64,000 bases of DNA from Sphingomonas_D zeicaulis (GTDB lineage: Bacteria; Pseudomonadota; Alphaproteobacteria; Sphingomonadales; Sphingomonadaceae), in the NCBI RefSeq assembly GCF_050433225.1, contig NZ_JBNPXQ010000013.1, positions 27,329 through 91,328 on the forward strand, in the 5' to 3' direction. Both the position numbers and the translations under genes were made by a program. This document shows, one piece after another, positions 51,095 to 59,677 of this stretch. The notes below the pieces were generated by a model, which was not told where the DNA came from, did no database searches, and worked only from the letters and a program-made list of their open reading frames with translations. Positions within the stretch are counted from its first letter, which is position 1. Each line of letters begins with the position of its first letter.

Positions 51095-52023
51095 TGATCG
51101 ACCTCGCCCTTTCCCGCCGCGGGCTGTTGGGGCGCGCGGCTGCACTGGCCACAGGCGCGATGCTCAACGGAGCATCCGCCCTCGCCCGCTCCCCGCACCG
51201 GCCTCTCGGCATTCAGCTCTACACGCTGATGTCGCTGCTCGACGCCGACTTCGAAGGGACGGTCGCAGCGGTTGCGGAGATGGGTTATCGCGAGGTGGAA
51301 ACGCTCGGAAGCTTCGGACGGGATCCCGCCTTCGTCCGCGAGATTCTCGATAAGAACGGGCTTGTTTCCCCCTCGCAGCACATCATGCCCCCTGGCCTGT
51401 ACGAAGTCTTCGACGATGGCGTCGCCGGTCGTATCGACCGAGCGACCTTCGAGCGCAGATTCATCGAGGCGTTCGACTTCGATCACGTCGAGGGCCTGAT
51501 CGATGCCTGCGCGAGGCAGGCGGGACCGCTCGGCCAGAAGTACATCGTGTGGCAGATCAGCTGGCCATCCCAACTGCAGACGTTGGCGCAGATCAAGCAG
51601 CTGATCGCGGCACTGAACCATGCGGCAGATGCCGCACATGCGCGCGGTTTCCAGCTCGCCTATCACAATCATGACCAGGAGTTCAAAAAGGTCGGGACCG
51701 ACACGCCCTATGACCTGATCCTTCAGGGCACCGATCCGAACAAGCTCAAGTTCGAGCTTGATCTCGCCTGGTCGACGAAGGCCGGGGTCGATCCGATCGC
51801 CTACTTCAAGCGCTACCCTGGCCGCTTTCGGATGCTCCACATGAAGGACGTCGCCGCCGACGGCAGCGTGCGCGATCCTGGCACCGGCCTTGTCGACTTC
51901 CGCCGCATCATCCCGGCGGCGAAGAAGGCAGGGATAGAGCATTTCTTCGTTGAGTATGACGTGCCGACGGACCCGTTGCGCACGGCGGCGGATGCGCAGA
52001 AATATCTATCACCCCTGATGTGA
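51094..52023 (+). CDS. Tat-exported sugar phosphate isomerase/epimerase-like TIM-barrel protein
   Basis: The 309-residue protein has a Tat leader (SRRGLLGRAAALATGA) followed by an AP-endonuclease-2-like barrel: LGIQLYTLM, GYREVETLG, LAYHNHDQEF, KFELDLAWSTKAG, RMLHMKDV and FFVEYD. The clustered Glu, His, Asp and Glu are the divalent-metal site of this superfamily. Members of this type carry out isomerisation, or elimination of 3-keto-glycosides. Next to a GMC oxidase, a periplasmic oxidise-then-eliminate deglycosylation is plausible, as known for C- and O-glycosides in other bacteria. ATG 51094 (AGGAG 7 bases away) overlaps the GMC stop. Confidence 0.87.
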   Translation: MIDLALSRRGLLGRAAALATGAMLNGASALARSPHRPLGIQLYTLMSLLDADFEGTVAAVAEMGYREVETLGSFGRDPAFVREILDKNGLVSPSQHIMPPGLYEVFDDGVAGRIDRATFERRFIEAFDFDHVEGLIDACARQAGPLGQKYIVWQISWPSQLQTLAQIKQLIAALNHAADAAHARGFQLAYHNHDQEFKKVGTDTPYDLILQGTDPNKLKFELDLAWSTKAGVDPIAYFKRYPGRFRMLHMKDVAADGSVRDPGTGLVDFRRIIPAAKKAGIEHFFVEYDVPTDPLRTAADAQKYLSPLM

Positions 52024-52038
52024 TCCGGACCTGCCAGT

Positions 52039-52069
52039 ACAGGGCTCTGCGATGTCGCTTCGGCCCTGT
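52039..52069. terminator. Weak hairpin between convergent genes
   Basis: ACAGGGC and GCCCTGT form a 7-base stem with a 17-base loop between the TIM-barrel stop and the SnoaL-like stop. It could be a terminator but is weaker than the others. Confidence 0.35.
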
Positions 52070-52077
52070 GACGTCGG

Positions 52078-52455
52078 TCAGTTGGCCTCCTGCCGGCCGA
52101 TCACTTCGAAGCGCGCGATCCTGCCGTCGCGAAAGCGGGCGTGAGCCATGCAGACTTCGGATCCGGCCGTGCCATCCGCTGCAAAGTCGCAGCGATAGTG
52201 CACGAATCCCTGTTCGTGGTCGCTCAGTGTCGCAATGACCGGCGTCACCAGCTCCACCGCTTCGCATTTGGCGCGGATACGGACAAAATGCGTGCAGATG
52301 CCGTCCGGCCCGGTGCCCCGCACGCCGCCATCGACGATGAAGTCCGCGTCATCAGTGAAATGTTGTGCGAATGCTTCGGGAGTGAAGCCGTCCTTGCGGA
52401 AGGCGCGGTTCCACCAGTCGAACATGCGGGTGATGGCGTTTGCGGGTGCGGACAT
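52078..52455 (-). CDS. SnoaL/NTF2-like protein
   Basis: The 125-residue protein fits the NTF2-like fold: an N-terminal helix (ITRMFDWWNRAF), FTDDADFIVDGGVRGTG, VATLSDHEQGFVHYRCDF-like strands and the C-terminal RFRDGRIARFEVIG. Such proteins are isomerases, dehydratases, hydrolases or ligand binders. ATG 52455 follows CGGAG at 5 bases; the longer frame overlaps the permease and has no site. It is downstream of, and probably co-transcribed with, the NCS1 permease. Function is not predictable. Confidence 0.8.
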   Translation of the reverse strand: MSAPANAITRMFDWWNRAFRKDGFTPEAFAQHFTDDADFIVDGGVRGTGPDGICTHFVRIRAKCEAVELVTPVIATLSDHEQGFVHYRCDFAADGTAGSEVCMAHARFRDGRIARFEVIGRQEAN

Positions 52456-52466
52456 GGAAACTCCGT

Positions 52467-53783
52467 TCAGTTCGAAGCGGTGGCGCGGCGGGCACCGCCC
52501 AATCTCTCGGCGGCAAAGAGAAAGAGCATCGCCGCAAGCAGCGCGTCCACCGTCGGGGCGCGGGTGATCTCGAAAAGACCAAGGCCGACATTGGCGCGCG
52601 GCAATGTGGCGATGCCGACGATGATGCCGAACACCCATGCAAGGAGCGGCGCGACGCGAAACGCGGGTATTGCGGCATCCGCATTGGTGTAGCGGTCACG
52701 GTCCATCAGGAAATCCGCCACATAGGCGCCTGACATGGGCGCGATGAGGAGGCCCATGAAGGTCAGCCACACGATGAAATGGCCGAGGATGTCTGCAGCC
52801 GCGAGACAGGTGCCGAGGACGCCGGCGATCACGGCCAGCTGCCAGCGCTCAACCTTGGGAAACAGCGCCGACAGGGCCAGGCCGGATGCGTAGAGGTTCT
52901 TGTCGTTGCTCGTCCATGTGGCAAGAATGATGATGAGGGTTCCCGGCAGCGCGATGCCGGCGGCAAGCATCGTCGCCACAAGGTCCGCGTTGCCGTAGAG
53001 CGTACCGAGCGCGGCCGCCAGGATCAGCAACAGCGGAAACGCGATGGCGTAGTTTATCGTCATCGCCGTGGCATTATCCCTGCCCGTCTTGAGGAACCGG
53101 CTGAGATCCGGGTTGATCGAGCAGCCGAACACCTCCGCGCCGACGACGACCGAAACGATCATGCCGAGCCCCATCGGCTCGGCGATCATCCGCGGTGAGA
53201 CGAGACCGGCAAGGCCGTGCCGGTCAAGCCCGATCGCCAGCGGAACCAGCGTCGCCATGAGCAGCAGCGGCACGCTGACCACCGCGACCTTGCCCATTGC
53301 CTTGACGCCAATGACGGCCGTGGACGCGATCAGCGCTCCTACGAGAACGATGCCGATCCTCTCGTCCAGCTCATAGGCAAGCTGTGTCCGGAGGATCGCT
53401 GCCAGGCTCTTGACCAGGATCTGCGTCTGCAACCCGAACCAGCAGAGTGACGTCAGCACCATGATCGTCACGATCGCCATCGAACCGCGCTGCCCGAACG
53501 TCCGCTGGATGATCATTGCGGTCGGCAGCCTCGCGACGAGCCCGACATGACCGGTGATCACGCCCCAGAGGCCCAACAGCGCGCTTCCCAGAAGGACCCC
53601 GATCGCAACGGTGGTGAAATCCGCGCGCTGGCCCAGTTGACCCCCGAACGCGAAGAAGGGAACGGAGATCGAGACACCGATCAGCACCATCGTCAGAAAC
53701 GGCCAGCGACGCAGCTGGGCCGCTTCGGGCGGACGCTCGGGATTGCGTTCGACGATTTGGGCAATCTTTCGCAGCAGCTTCAT
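52467..53783 (-). CDS. NCS1-family permease (cytosine/hydantoin transporter type)
   Basis: The 438-residue protein has about 12 membrane helices and NCS1 features: FLTMVLIGVSISVPFFAFG in helix 1, MIIQRTFGQRG after helix 2, GCSINPDLSRF (the conserved PD..RF) and TWTSNDKNLYASGL. It is divergent from hyuA/hyuB, whose products open cyclic amides, so it probably imports their substrate. ATG 53783 is listed; TTG 53801 in frame is an alternative. A similar permease at 24449 sits beside the other HyuA-like gene, so the NCS1/HyuA pairing occurs twice in the window. Confidence 0.87.
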   Translation of the reverse strand: MKLLRKIAQIVERNPERPPEAAQLRRWPFLTMVLIGVSISVPFFAFGGQLGQRADFTTVAIGVLLGSALLGLWGVITGHVGLVARLPTAMIIQRTFGQRGSMAIVTIMVLTSLCWFGLQTQILVKSLAAILRTQLAYELDERIGIVLVGALIASTAVIGVKAMGKVAVVSVPLLLMATLVPLAIGLDRHGLAGLVSPRMIAEPMGLGMIVSVVVGAEVFGCSINPDLSRFLKTGRDNATAMTINYAIAFPLLLILAAALGTLYGNADLVATMLAAGIALPGTLIIILATWTSNDKNLYASGLALSALFPKVERWQLAVIAGVLGTCLAAADILGHFIVWLTFMGLLIAPMSGAYVADFLMDRDRYTNADAAIPAFRVAPLLAWVFGIIVGIATLPRANVGLGLFEITRAPTVDALLAAMLFLFAAERLGGARRATASN

Positions 53784-53883
53784 TATCGAAAGGGTCTCCA
53801 ATGCCGCGGCACACTCAAGCGCGGCTGACGTTCGGTAATGATGGTGTCAGACGCAGCGCGGACCGCAAGCGGGGACGCTGGGT

Positions 53884-53900
53884 CTTGCGCCTGATGCAAT
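53884..53900. promoter_or_regulatory. Degenerate LysR-type site in the permease/hyuA divergent region
   Basis: CTTGCG-CCTGA-TGCAAT matches 9 of 12 arm positions of the shared consensus with identical spacing, 84 bases before the hyuA start at 53984. Confidence 0.35.
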
Positions 53901-53983
53901 GACTTCGCGACGACTTGTGCCGTTTGCACAATATCATCCGCGGCGAACTCACGGGATCCATATTCAATCCGGGAACGCAGTGC

Positions 53984-56023
53984 ATGAAGAGATTTCGCGT
54001 CGCCGTCGACATTGGCGGGACATTTGTGGACTCGATCCTGTTCGATTCCGAAATGGGAACGACCCGTCTTGCCAAAGCATCGACGACGCCCGATGAGCCG
54101 GTGCGCGGGGTTCTCGCAGCGCTTGACCGCCTCGGAGTGTCGCTGGGCGACACCGAGCTCTTCGTCCACGGGACGACGCTTGGGTTGAATGCGGTGATCG
54201 AGCGCCGCGGTGTCGAAACCGGCATCATCGGCAACGCCGGTTTCCGCGACATCTTCGAAATCGGCCGTGCGGACGTGCCTGCCGCCTCGATGTACGACTA
54301 TCGCTATCAGCGCGAGGCCAGCCTGGTGAAACGTCGCCACCGCTTCGGCGTCGGCGGCCGCATCGATGCCGATGGGAACGAGGTCACGCCGCTCGACGAA
54401 GCGGCAGTGCTCGATGCCGCGGGCAGGCTCGTCGATGCCGGCATCCGCTCGGTCGCAATCTGCTTCCTTCACAGCTACCGCAATCCGGTCCACGAAGAGC
54501 GCGCAGCGGAAATCATCCGTGCCGCCTATCCGCAGCTTGCGGTCTCGGCATCGAGCGCGATCACGCGCGAATATCGCGAGTATGAGCGCACCGCCACCGC
54601 CGTGGTCGACGCCTACATCAATCCGATCTTCAACGACTATGTCGGCCGCCTGGAAAAGGGTCTCGTCGATGCCGGGTTCAGCGGCAAATTGCTGATCATG
54701 CGCTCGGCGGGAGGCGCGATGACCTCCGCCACGGCACGACAGGCGCCGATCTATACCGTGCTGTCGGGCCCCGCCGGCGGGCTCATCGGAGCCGGACAGC
54801 TGGCCAAGGCCATCGGTCGCGACCGCGTGCTGACGCTCGATTATGGCGGCACCAGCCTCGACGCGGCAGTGATCGAGAACGGCGAGCCTCTTGTCATGCA
54901 TGAAGCGCCGCTCGCGGATCTCCCGGCGCTGATCCCGATCTTCGATATCCGTTGCATCGGCGCGGGAGGCGGATCGATCGCGTGGGTCCAGGAAGGCCTG
55001 CTCCAGGTGGGTCCGCAAAGCGCCGGATCACAGCCCGGCCCTATCGCCTATGGCCGTGGCGGCACCGAGCCGACGACGACCGATGCCGCGCTGATCCTTG
55101 GCTTCCTTGATCCCTCGACATTCCTGGGCGGAACCGTCGAGCTGGACGTCCCTGCCGCGCGGCAGGGCATGGAGGATCGCGTCGCCAAACCGCTCGGCAC
55201 GGACATCGATCGAGCCGCTGCAGGGATCTTCGACGTTCTCGTCGCCCGCACCGCTGGTGCCATCCGCGAGATCACCGTCGAGCGCGGTCGCGATCCGCGA
55301 GACTTTTCGATGCTCGCTTTCGGGGGTGCGGGCCCGTTGATCGCGCCACTGATCGCGCGCGAGGTGATGAACGCGGAGTTGATCATACCTTGCTCCCCCG
55401 CCGTCTTCTCGGCGTGGGGCATGCTCATGTCGGATATCGTGACCGACGTAGCGCTGACCCAACTTCGCCTGCTCGAACCGGCAGCGCAGGAGCCAGTGGA
55501 GACGGCGTTCGCAAACTTGCTCGAACAGGCGCGGACACAGCTTGCAGGACAGAGCGGCAGCGAAACGGAGCGCCGCTTCGTTCGGCTCGTGGAATGCCGC
55601 TATGCCGGCCAGGAACATGCGCTCGAGATTGAGCTGGCCGAAGGGGAAACGCTCACCGGTCTTCGCGACCGCTTCGATGAACTGCATCGCGAGCGATACG
55701 GCCATGCCATCGACGCTCCTGTCCAGATCGTGACGCTGCGCGTGCGCGCGAGCGCCGTGATGCCCAAGCCGACGTTGCCGGTCCTGCCCGAGGCTCTGGG
55801 CCCCGCGGCCGACGCGCGGATCGGTGCGCGCGAGGCATTCTGCTTCGCCCGCCGGACGCGTGCGCCCTTTGCGGTCTATGATCGCCGGCTGCTGGGTGCC
55901 GGCCACGCCTTCGACGGGCCGGCGATCGTGGAGGAAGGCACCACGACCACAGTGATCCACTCCGACCAGACTGTTTCCGTCGACCAGTACGGACACCTCA
56001 TCATCCGCAGGACATTCGCATGA
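53984..56023 (+). CDS. hyuA: Hydantoinase/oxoprolinase subunit A (HyuA/OplA-type ATPase)
   Basis: The 679-residue protein has the HyuA layout: FRVAVDIGGTFVDSILFD (phosphate 1) at the start, FVHGTTLGLNAVIERRG, IMRSAGGAMTSATA, TVLSGPAGGLIGA, LDYGGTSLDAAVIENG (phosphate 2), CIGAGGGSIAWV, and a C-terminal beta domain ending near residue 679. Together with HyuB it hydrolyses a hydantoin, 5-oxoproline or other lactam with ATP. ATG 53984 fits the family start, with a weak GGGAACG site. The four-base overlap with hyuB supports a two-subunit enzyme. Substrate (hydantoin versus oxoproline versus another lactam) is open. Confidence 0.9.
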   Translation: MKRFRVAVDIGGTFVDSILFDSEMGTTRLAKASTTPDEPVRGVLAALDRLGVSLGDTELFVHGTTLGLNAVIERRGVETGIIGNAGFRDIFEIGRADVPAASMYDYRYQREASLVKRRHRFGVGGRIDADGNEVTPLDEAAVLDAAGRLVDAGIRSVAICFLHSYRNPVHEERAAEIIRAAYPQLAVSASSAITREYREYERTATAVVDAYINPIFNDYVGRLEKGLVDAGFSGKLLIMRSAGGAMTSATARQAPIYTVLSGPAGGLIGAGQLAKAIGRDRVLTLDYGGTSLDAAVIENGEPLVMHEAPLADLPALIPIFDIRCIGAGGGSIAWVQEGLLQVGPQSAGSQPGPIAYGRGGTEPTTTDAALILGFLDPSTFLGGTVELDVPAARQGMEDRVAKPLGTDIDRAAAGIFDVLVARTAGAIREITVERGRDPRDFSMLAFGGAGPLIAPLIAREVMNAELIIPCSPAVFSAWGMLMSDIVTDVALTQLRLLEPAAQEPVETAFANLLEQARTQLAGQSGSETERRFVRLVECRYAGQEHALEIELAEGETLTGLRDRFDELHRERYGHAIDAPVQIVTLRVRASAVMPKPTLPVLPEALGPAADARIGAREAFCFARRTRAPFAVYDRRLLGAGHAFDGPAIVEEGTTTTVIHSDQTVSVDQYGHLIIRRTFA

Positions 56024-57741
56024 TGCTCCAGACCAAACTCGACGGCGCAACCGTCGAAGTCATCCGCAGCTACCTCGTTTCCGCCGCAGAGGAGATGCGC
56101 CGCACGCTCATCCGCACCGCGTTCAACCCTGTCATCTACGAAGTGCTCGATTTCGGCATCTCGATCTATGATGCAGAACTGGAACTCATCGCCGACGCGC
56201 CCGGCCTCGCCTTCTTCCTCGGTGCCAACGACCATGCGATCCGCAAGGGCGTGGCCTTTGCCGGCGCGGAGACGATGCGGCCTGGCGACATCTTCATCAT
56301 GAACTACCCTTACTGGAACTCGGCGCACGCGCTCGACGCCACGCTTTTCGCACCCGTCTTTGCGCCAGGTGCGCAGACGCCGTTCGCCTACACCTGCATC
56401 CGCGCGCACTGGATGGACCTTGGCGCGAAGGATCCGGGATATGTGCTGGATTCGACCGACATGCACCAGGAAGGCCTGATCTTCCCGGGGACGCGCATCT
56501 ACAGGGATGGCGCGCCCGTAAAGGACATCATCGACATCATCCGGTTCAACTCGCGCATGCCCGGGCCGGTGATGGGCGACCTCGATGCACAGGTGGCCGC
56601 GACCCGGACCGGGGTGGAGCGCCTGAATGCGATCCTCGACAAGTTCGGCAGCAGCGCGTTCGACGAGGCGGTCGAGCGCATCAAGCTGGCGAGCGATGCG
56701 CTGGTCCGCCGCGCGCTGGCTGAGCTGCCGCATGGCACATGGGAAGCCAGCGACGTCGTCGACGACGACGGTATTACCGATGATCCGGTTCCGATCCACG
56801 TCAAGGTCACCATCGATCAAGACGGCCTCACCTGCGACTTTTCCGGCTCCTCTCCAGCCGTGCGCGGCCCGATCAATATCCCGATCGGCTTGACGGAGAC
56901 GATCTGCAAGTTCGTGCTCAAGTCGTTGACCTCGGCGGCGCAGCGCAACAATGCCGGTTCTTTCCGTGCGCTCAAGGTGATCGCGCCGGAGGGAAATCTG
57001 TTTCACGCCGTCTATCCCGCGGCCACGTTCACGCAATGGCCCGCCCATCTTGCTCTCGAACTGGTCTACAAGGCGCTGGCGCAGGGCATGCCAGAACGTA
57101 TCGCCGCCTGTTCGGGCGGAGACACGCTCGGTTTCATGATGATCGGCACGGATCCGCAGACGAAGCAGATGTATGCCGTATCGAATAACGAGCCGGTCGG
57201 GTGGGGCGGCAGCGCCGACTTCGACGGCATCAATGCCACCAACCACATCTCCGGCAGCCTCGTGCGCAATACGCCGATCGAGGTCATCGAGATGAAGACG
57301 GGCATGATGATGGAGCAGTTCGAGATCAGGCCCGATTCCGGCGGGGCGGGCAAGCGCCGCGGTGGCGTAGGCACGGAGCGCGTGATCCGCTTCATCCAGG
57401 ATGGCGAGTTTCTCTCGATCACGAAGCGCTCGAAGGAGAAGCCGTGGTCGCTTGGCGGTGGCGAACAACCGGAGGCGAACGAGTTGATCGTTCGGCTGGA
57501 TACGCCTCAGGAGCAGCGTGTCGGAACCTATCGCATGCCGGTGGCGATTGGCGACCGCGCGATCGCCCGGGGAGCGGGGGGCGCCGGCTATGGCCGACCC
57601 GAAGACCGTGATCCGGCTTCCGTACTCGCGGACGTTCTCGACGGATATGTTTCCGCGGAATCGGCGCGAAACGTCTACCTGGTGGTCGTCGAGAACGGCG
57701 CCGTCGATGAAGCCGCGACGATGGCGCTTCGTGCCGGCTGA
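56020..57741 (+). CDS. hyuB: Hydantoinase/oxoprolinase subunit B (HyuB-type)
   Basis: The 573-residue protein matches HyuB: VEVIRSYLVSAAEEMRRTLI at the start, NDHAIRKG, PGDIFIMNYPYWNSAHALD, HWMDLGAKDPGYVL, DFSGSSPAVRGPINIP and the C-terminal GGGEQPEANELIV and GAGGAGYGRPEDRDP. ATG 56020 overlaps the hyuA stop. HyuB carries the hydrolytic site that works on the phosphorylated ring made by HyuA. It ends at a 14-base-pair terminator and converges with the M14 peptidase gene. Confidence 0.92.
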   Translation: MMLQTKLDGATVEVIRSYLVSAAEEMRRTLIRTAFNPVIYEVLDFGISIYDAELELIADAPGLAFFLGANDHAIRKGVAFAGAETMRPGDIFIMNYPYWNSAHALDATLFAPVFAPGAQTPFAYTCIRAHWMDLGAKDPGYVLDSTDMHQEGLIFPGTRIYRDGAPVKDIIDIIRFNSRMPGPVMGDLDAQVAATRTGVERLNAILDKFGSSAFDEAVERIKLASDALVRRALAELPHGTWEASDVVDDDGITDDPVPIHVKVTIDQDGLTCDFSGSSPAVRGPINIPIGLTETICKFVLKSLTSAAQRNNAGSFRALKVIAPEGNLFHAVYPAATFTQWPAHLALELVYKALAQGMPERIAACSGGDTLGFMMIGTDPQTKQMYAVSNNEPVGWGGSADFDGINATNHISGSLVRNTPIEVIEMKTGMMMEQFEIRPDSGGAGKRRGGVGTERVIRFIQDGEFLSITKRSKEKPWSLGGGEQPEANELIVRLDTPQEQRVGTYRMPVAIGDRAIARGAGGAGYGRPEDRDPASVLADVLDGYVSAESARNVYLVVVENGAVDEAATMALRAG

Positions 57742-57759
57742 AGCCCGCCGAGGGTCATT

Positions 57760-57792
57760 CACGCCCCGCCGGACCAGTTCCGGCGGGGCGTG
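57760..57792. terminator. Strong bidirectional terminator
   Basis: A perfect 14-base stem (CACGCCCCGCCGGA and its complement) with a 5-base CCAGT loop lies between the convergent stops at 57741 and 57813. Confidence 0.85.
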
Positions 57793-57812
57793 CGCCAAAG
57801 ACCACTCGCAGG

Positions 57813-59582
57813 TCAGCTCAGGCTGCGCGCCACGGGATAGAGCATGTGCCGTTCATCCCGATAAGGGGAGCGCAGGTAAAACCATCTGAGACGCGCCATC
57901 GGGTCGGCCGCGAAGCTGTTGTCGGACGCCAGCTTTGCGGCGAACGCAGCCCGGAGGGCGGGATCCGTCGCCAGCATCTCGTCGGCCATGGGCGCGATGA
58001 CATAGGCCTCGAGATATTCGACCGGATCGAGCATGCCGGACACATATCCCTGCGCGAACAGTGAATCGGCGCAGATCGGCTCAAGCATGTGGATGACGAG
58101 GTCGCCGAGCCGTTGATCGGTCGATACGAAGGCGGAGCCTGGCGCGAACCGTTCCGATCGCCGTTCGACCCCTGCCAGCTCGGCACGCAGGACGATGCGC
58201 CGCTCGGCAACCCCGGTGGCAACCTCCAGATCGCGCAGGCGCAGCATATCGACGTCGGCCTCGGTCCAGTCTGCTGCGATTGCCATGTCGATGCCATGAG
58301 CCCGCAGCCGGTCGAGTACCTCGAACTCGCTTGCCGGCACCCAGTAGCCGCGGGGGCGGGCGATCCGCCGGCCAGGTGTCGAACCGAGCACCGGTGTCTC
58401 GACCGCCGGCAGCGGTGTCCCGAGCCAGCGCACCTCGCGCGTGCCGCTGGCGGGCGAGTCATAGAACTCGCAGGCGATCGGGTGAAAGGTCACCATCTGC
58501 ACCGGCTCGGTCGCCATCTCCCAGGTCAGGACGGCCTCCGCCGCGCGACATGTTCTGTCGGCGAGCGAGGCGGCGCGGAGCGCCGCGCCGCCTTCGGCAG
58601 CCGCACGCAGCGATGCCTCGAGCAACGCATAGGTTCCCAGGACCCGCTGGCGCACTGGCTTGAGCGAGTGATTCTCCACCAGAACAGTCGCGAGGTGGCA
58701 GATATCGCCATAGCCGTGAGAGAAGCGCGGCGGGAATGCCGGTAGCATCAGCCCGTCCTCCGGCCGCCGATCGTCAGCAGCCAGAATGAGCGGACCGGGC
58801 ATATGGCCAAGGGTCTGCATGAACGTGTCGACATAGGGTCGATAGGTCTCTTCGAGCCAGCCGCTGAGTTGCGGGGAGGCTGAATAGCGCCTGTCCTGGA
58901 AACCATAGGTGATGTCGTACTGGTAATCGAGGCCGTCGGTGACGTGCAGATCGATGAACAGGTCGGGATCGATCTGCCGGAGCAATTTTAGGATCGCGCG
59001 GGTTTCCGGCGCATGCGCCTTGACGAAATCGCGATTGAGATTGAGTCCCTGGGCAGAGGTGCGCCAACCCTGCTCGTGCGGGCCGCGCTGATTTGGACGA
59101 CTGAAGGGCGAGCGGCGCTCATGCCCGTCGGGGTTGAGCACGGGAACGAAATACCAGTCGCAGCCGGCAAGCAGGTCTGCCTTGGCGCCCAGCGCGATAT
59201 CGCGCAGCAGCATGAGGCCTGCATCCTTGCCGTCGATCTCGCCGGGATGGATGCCGCACTCGGCGAAGACCCGGATCGGTCCCGACGCCGCGGCTGTTGC
59301 AGTGGCGCCCGCCAGGTCATTGCTGGCGATCACGAGGGTCAGCGGCCGGCCTTCAGCGGACATGCCATATTCGCAAAGCCGGATCAGCGGGGAGGCTTCG
59401 ACCAGGCGGCGGAGGAAGGTCAGTGTCTCGTCATAGGTCGGCGTGGTTTCCAGGTCGTCCACCTCGGCGGGGGTGACCCAGGGGTCCGTGGGCGCGCAGA
59501 TCAGCGCTTCGCTGAGCCCGCTCCAGGGCTGCGCGGGCGGCAGGGGGGCGCGCCGTTCGGGCGGCCAATAGGCGGGCGTCAT
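57813..59582 (-). CDS. M14-family zinc carboxypeptidase-like protein
   Basis: The 589-residue protein has an M14 catalytic domain in its first half. Zinc ligands are in ECGIHPGEIDGKD (His, Glu) and DLHVTDG (His), substrate-binding residues are in NPDGHERR and LNLNRDF, and the likely catalytic Glu is in VLVENHSLK. The C-terminal ~250 residues are extra. No signal peptide is evident. M14 relatives remove C-terminal residues or split N-acyl or amide bonds, and the GIHPGE form resembles the succinylglutamate-desuccinylase side. It sits 95 bases downstream of the second LysR in the same direction. Confidence 0.85.
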   Translation of the reverse strand: MTPAYWPPERRAPLPPAQPWSGLSEALICAPTDPWVTPAEVDDLETTPTYDETLTFLRRLVEASPLIRLCEYGMSAEGRPLTLVIASNDLAGATATAAASGPIRVFAECGIHPGEIDGKDAGLMLLRDIALGAKADLLAGCDWYFVPVLNPDGHERRSPFSRPNQRGPHEQGWRTSAQGLNLNRDFVKAHAPETRAILKLLRQIDPDLFIDLHVTDGLDYQYDITYGFQDRRYSASPQLSGWLEETYRPYVDTFMQTLGHMPGPLILAADDRRPEDGLMLPAFPPRFSHGYGDICHLATVLVENHSLKPVRQRVLGTYALLEASLRAAAEGGAALRAASLADRTCRAAEAVLTWEMATEPVQMVTFHPIACEFYDSPASGTREVRWLGTPLPAVETPVLGSTPGRRIARPRGYWVPASEFEVLDRLRAHGIDMAIAADWTEADVDMLRLRDLEVATGVAERRIVLRAELAGVERRSERFAPGSAFVSTDQRLGDLVIHMLEPICADSLFAQGYVSGMLDPVEYLEAYVIAPMADEMLATDPALRAAFAAKLASDNSFAADPMARLRWFYLRSPYRDERHMLYPVARSLS

Positions 59583-59677
59583 GTTGGTCCTTTCCGATCA
59601 GGCGGAGCCGATGGTCGGAGGGCAGGCTAGGGTGCGTAGGTTGCGCATGCAGTTCAAAGACGTTGCGCGCCGGAGCG

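Noticed and set aside
55876..57798. Long (640-codon) open frame antisense to hyuB
   Set aside because: Its product is Arg/Asp-rich without any family pattern, and it mirrors the codon bias of a clear hyuB gene; a high-GC shadow frame.
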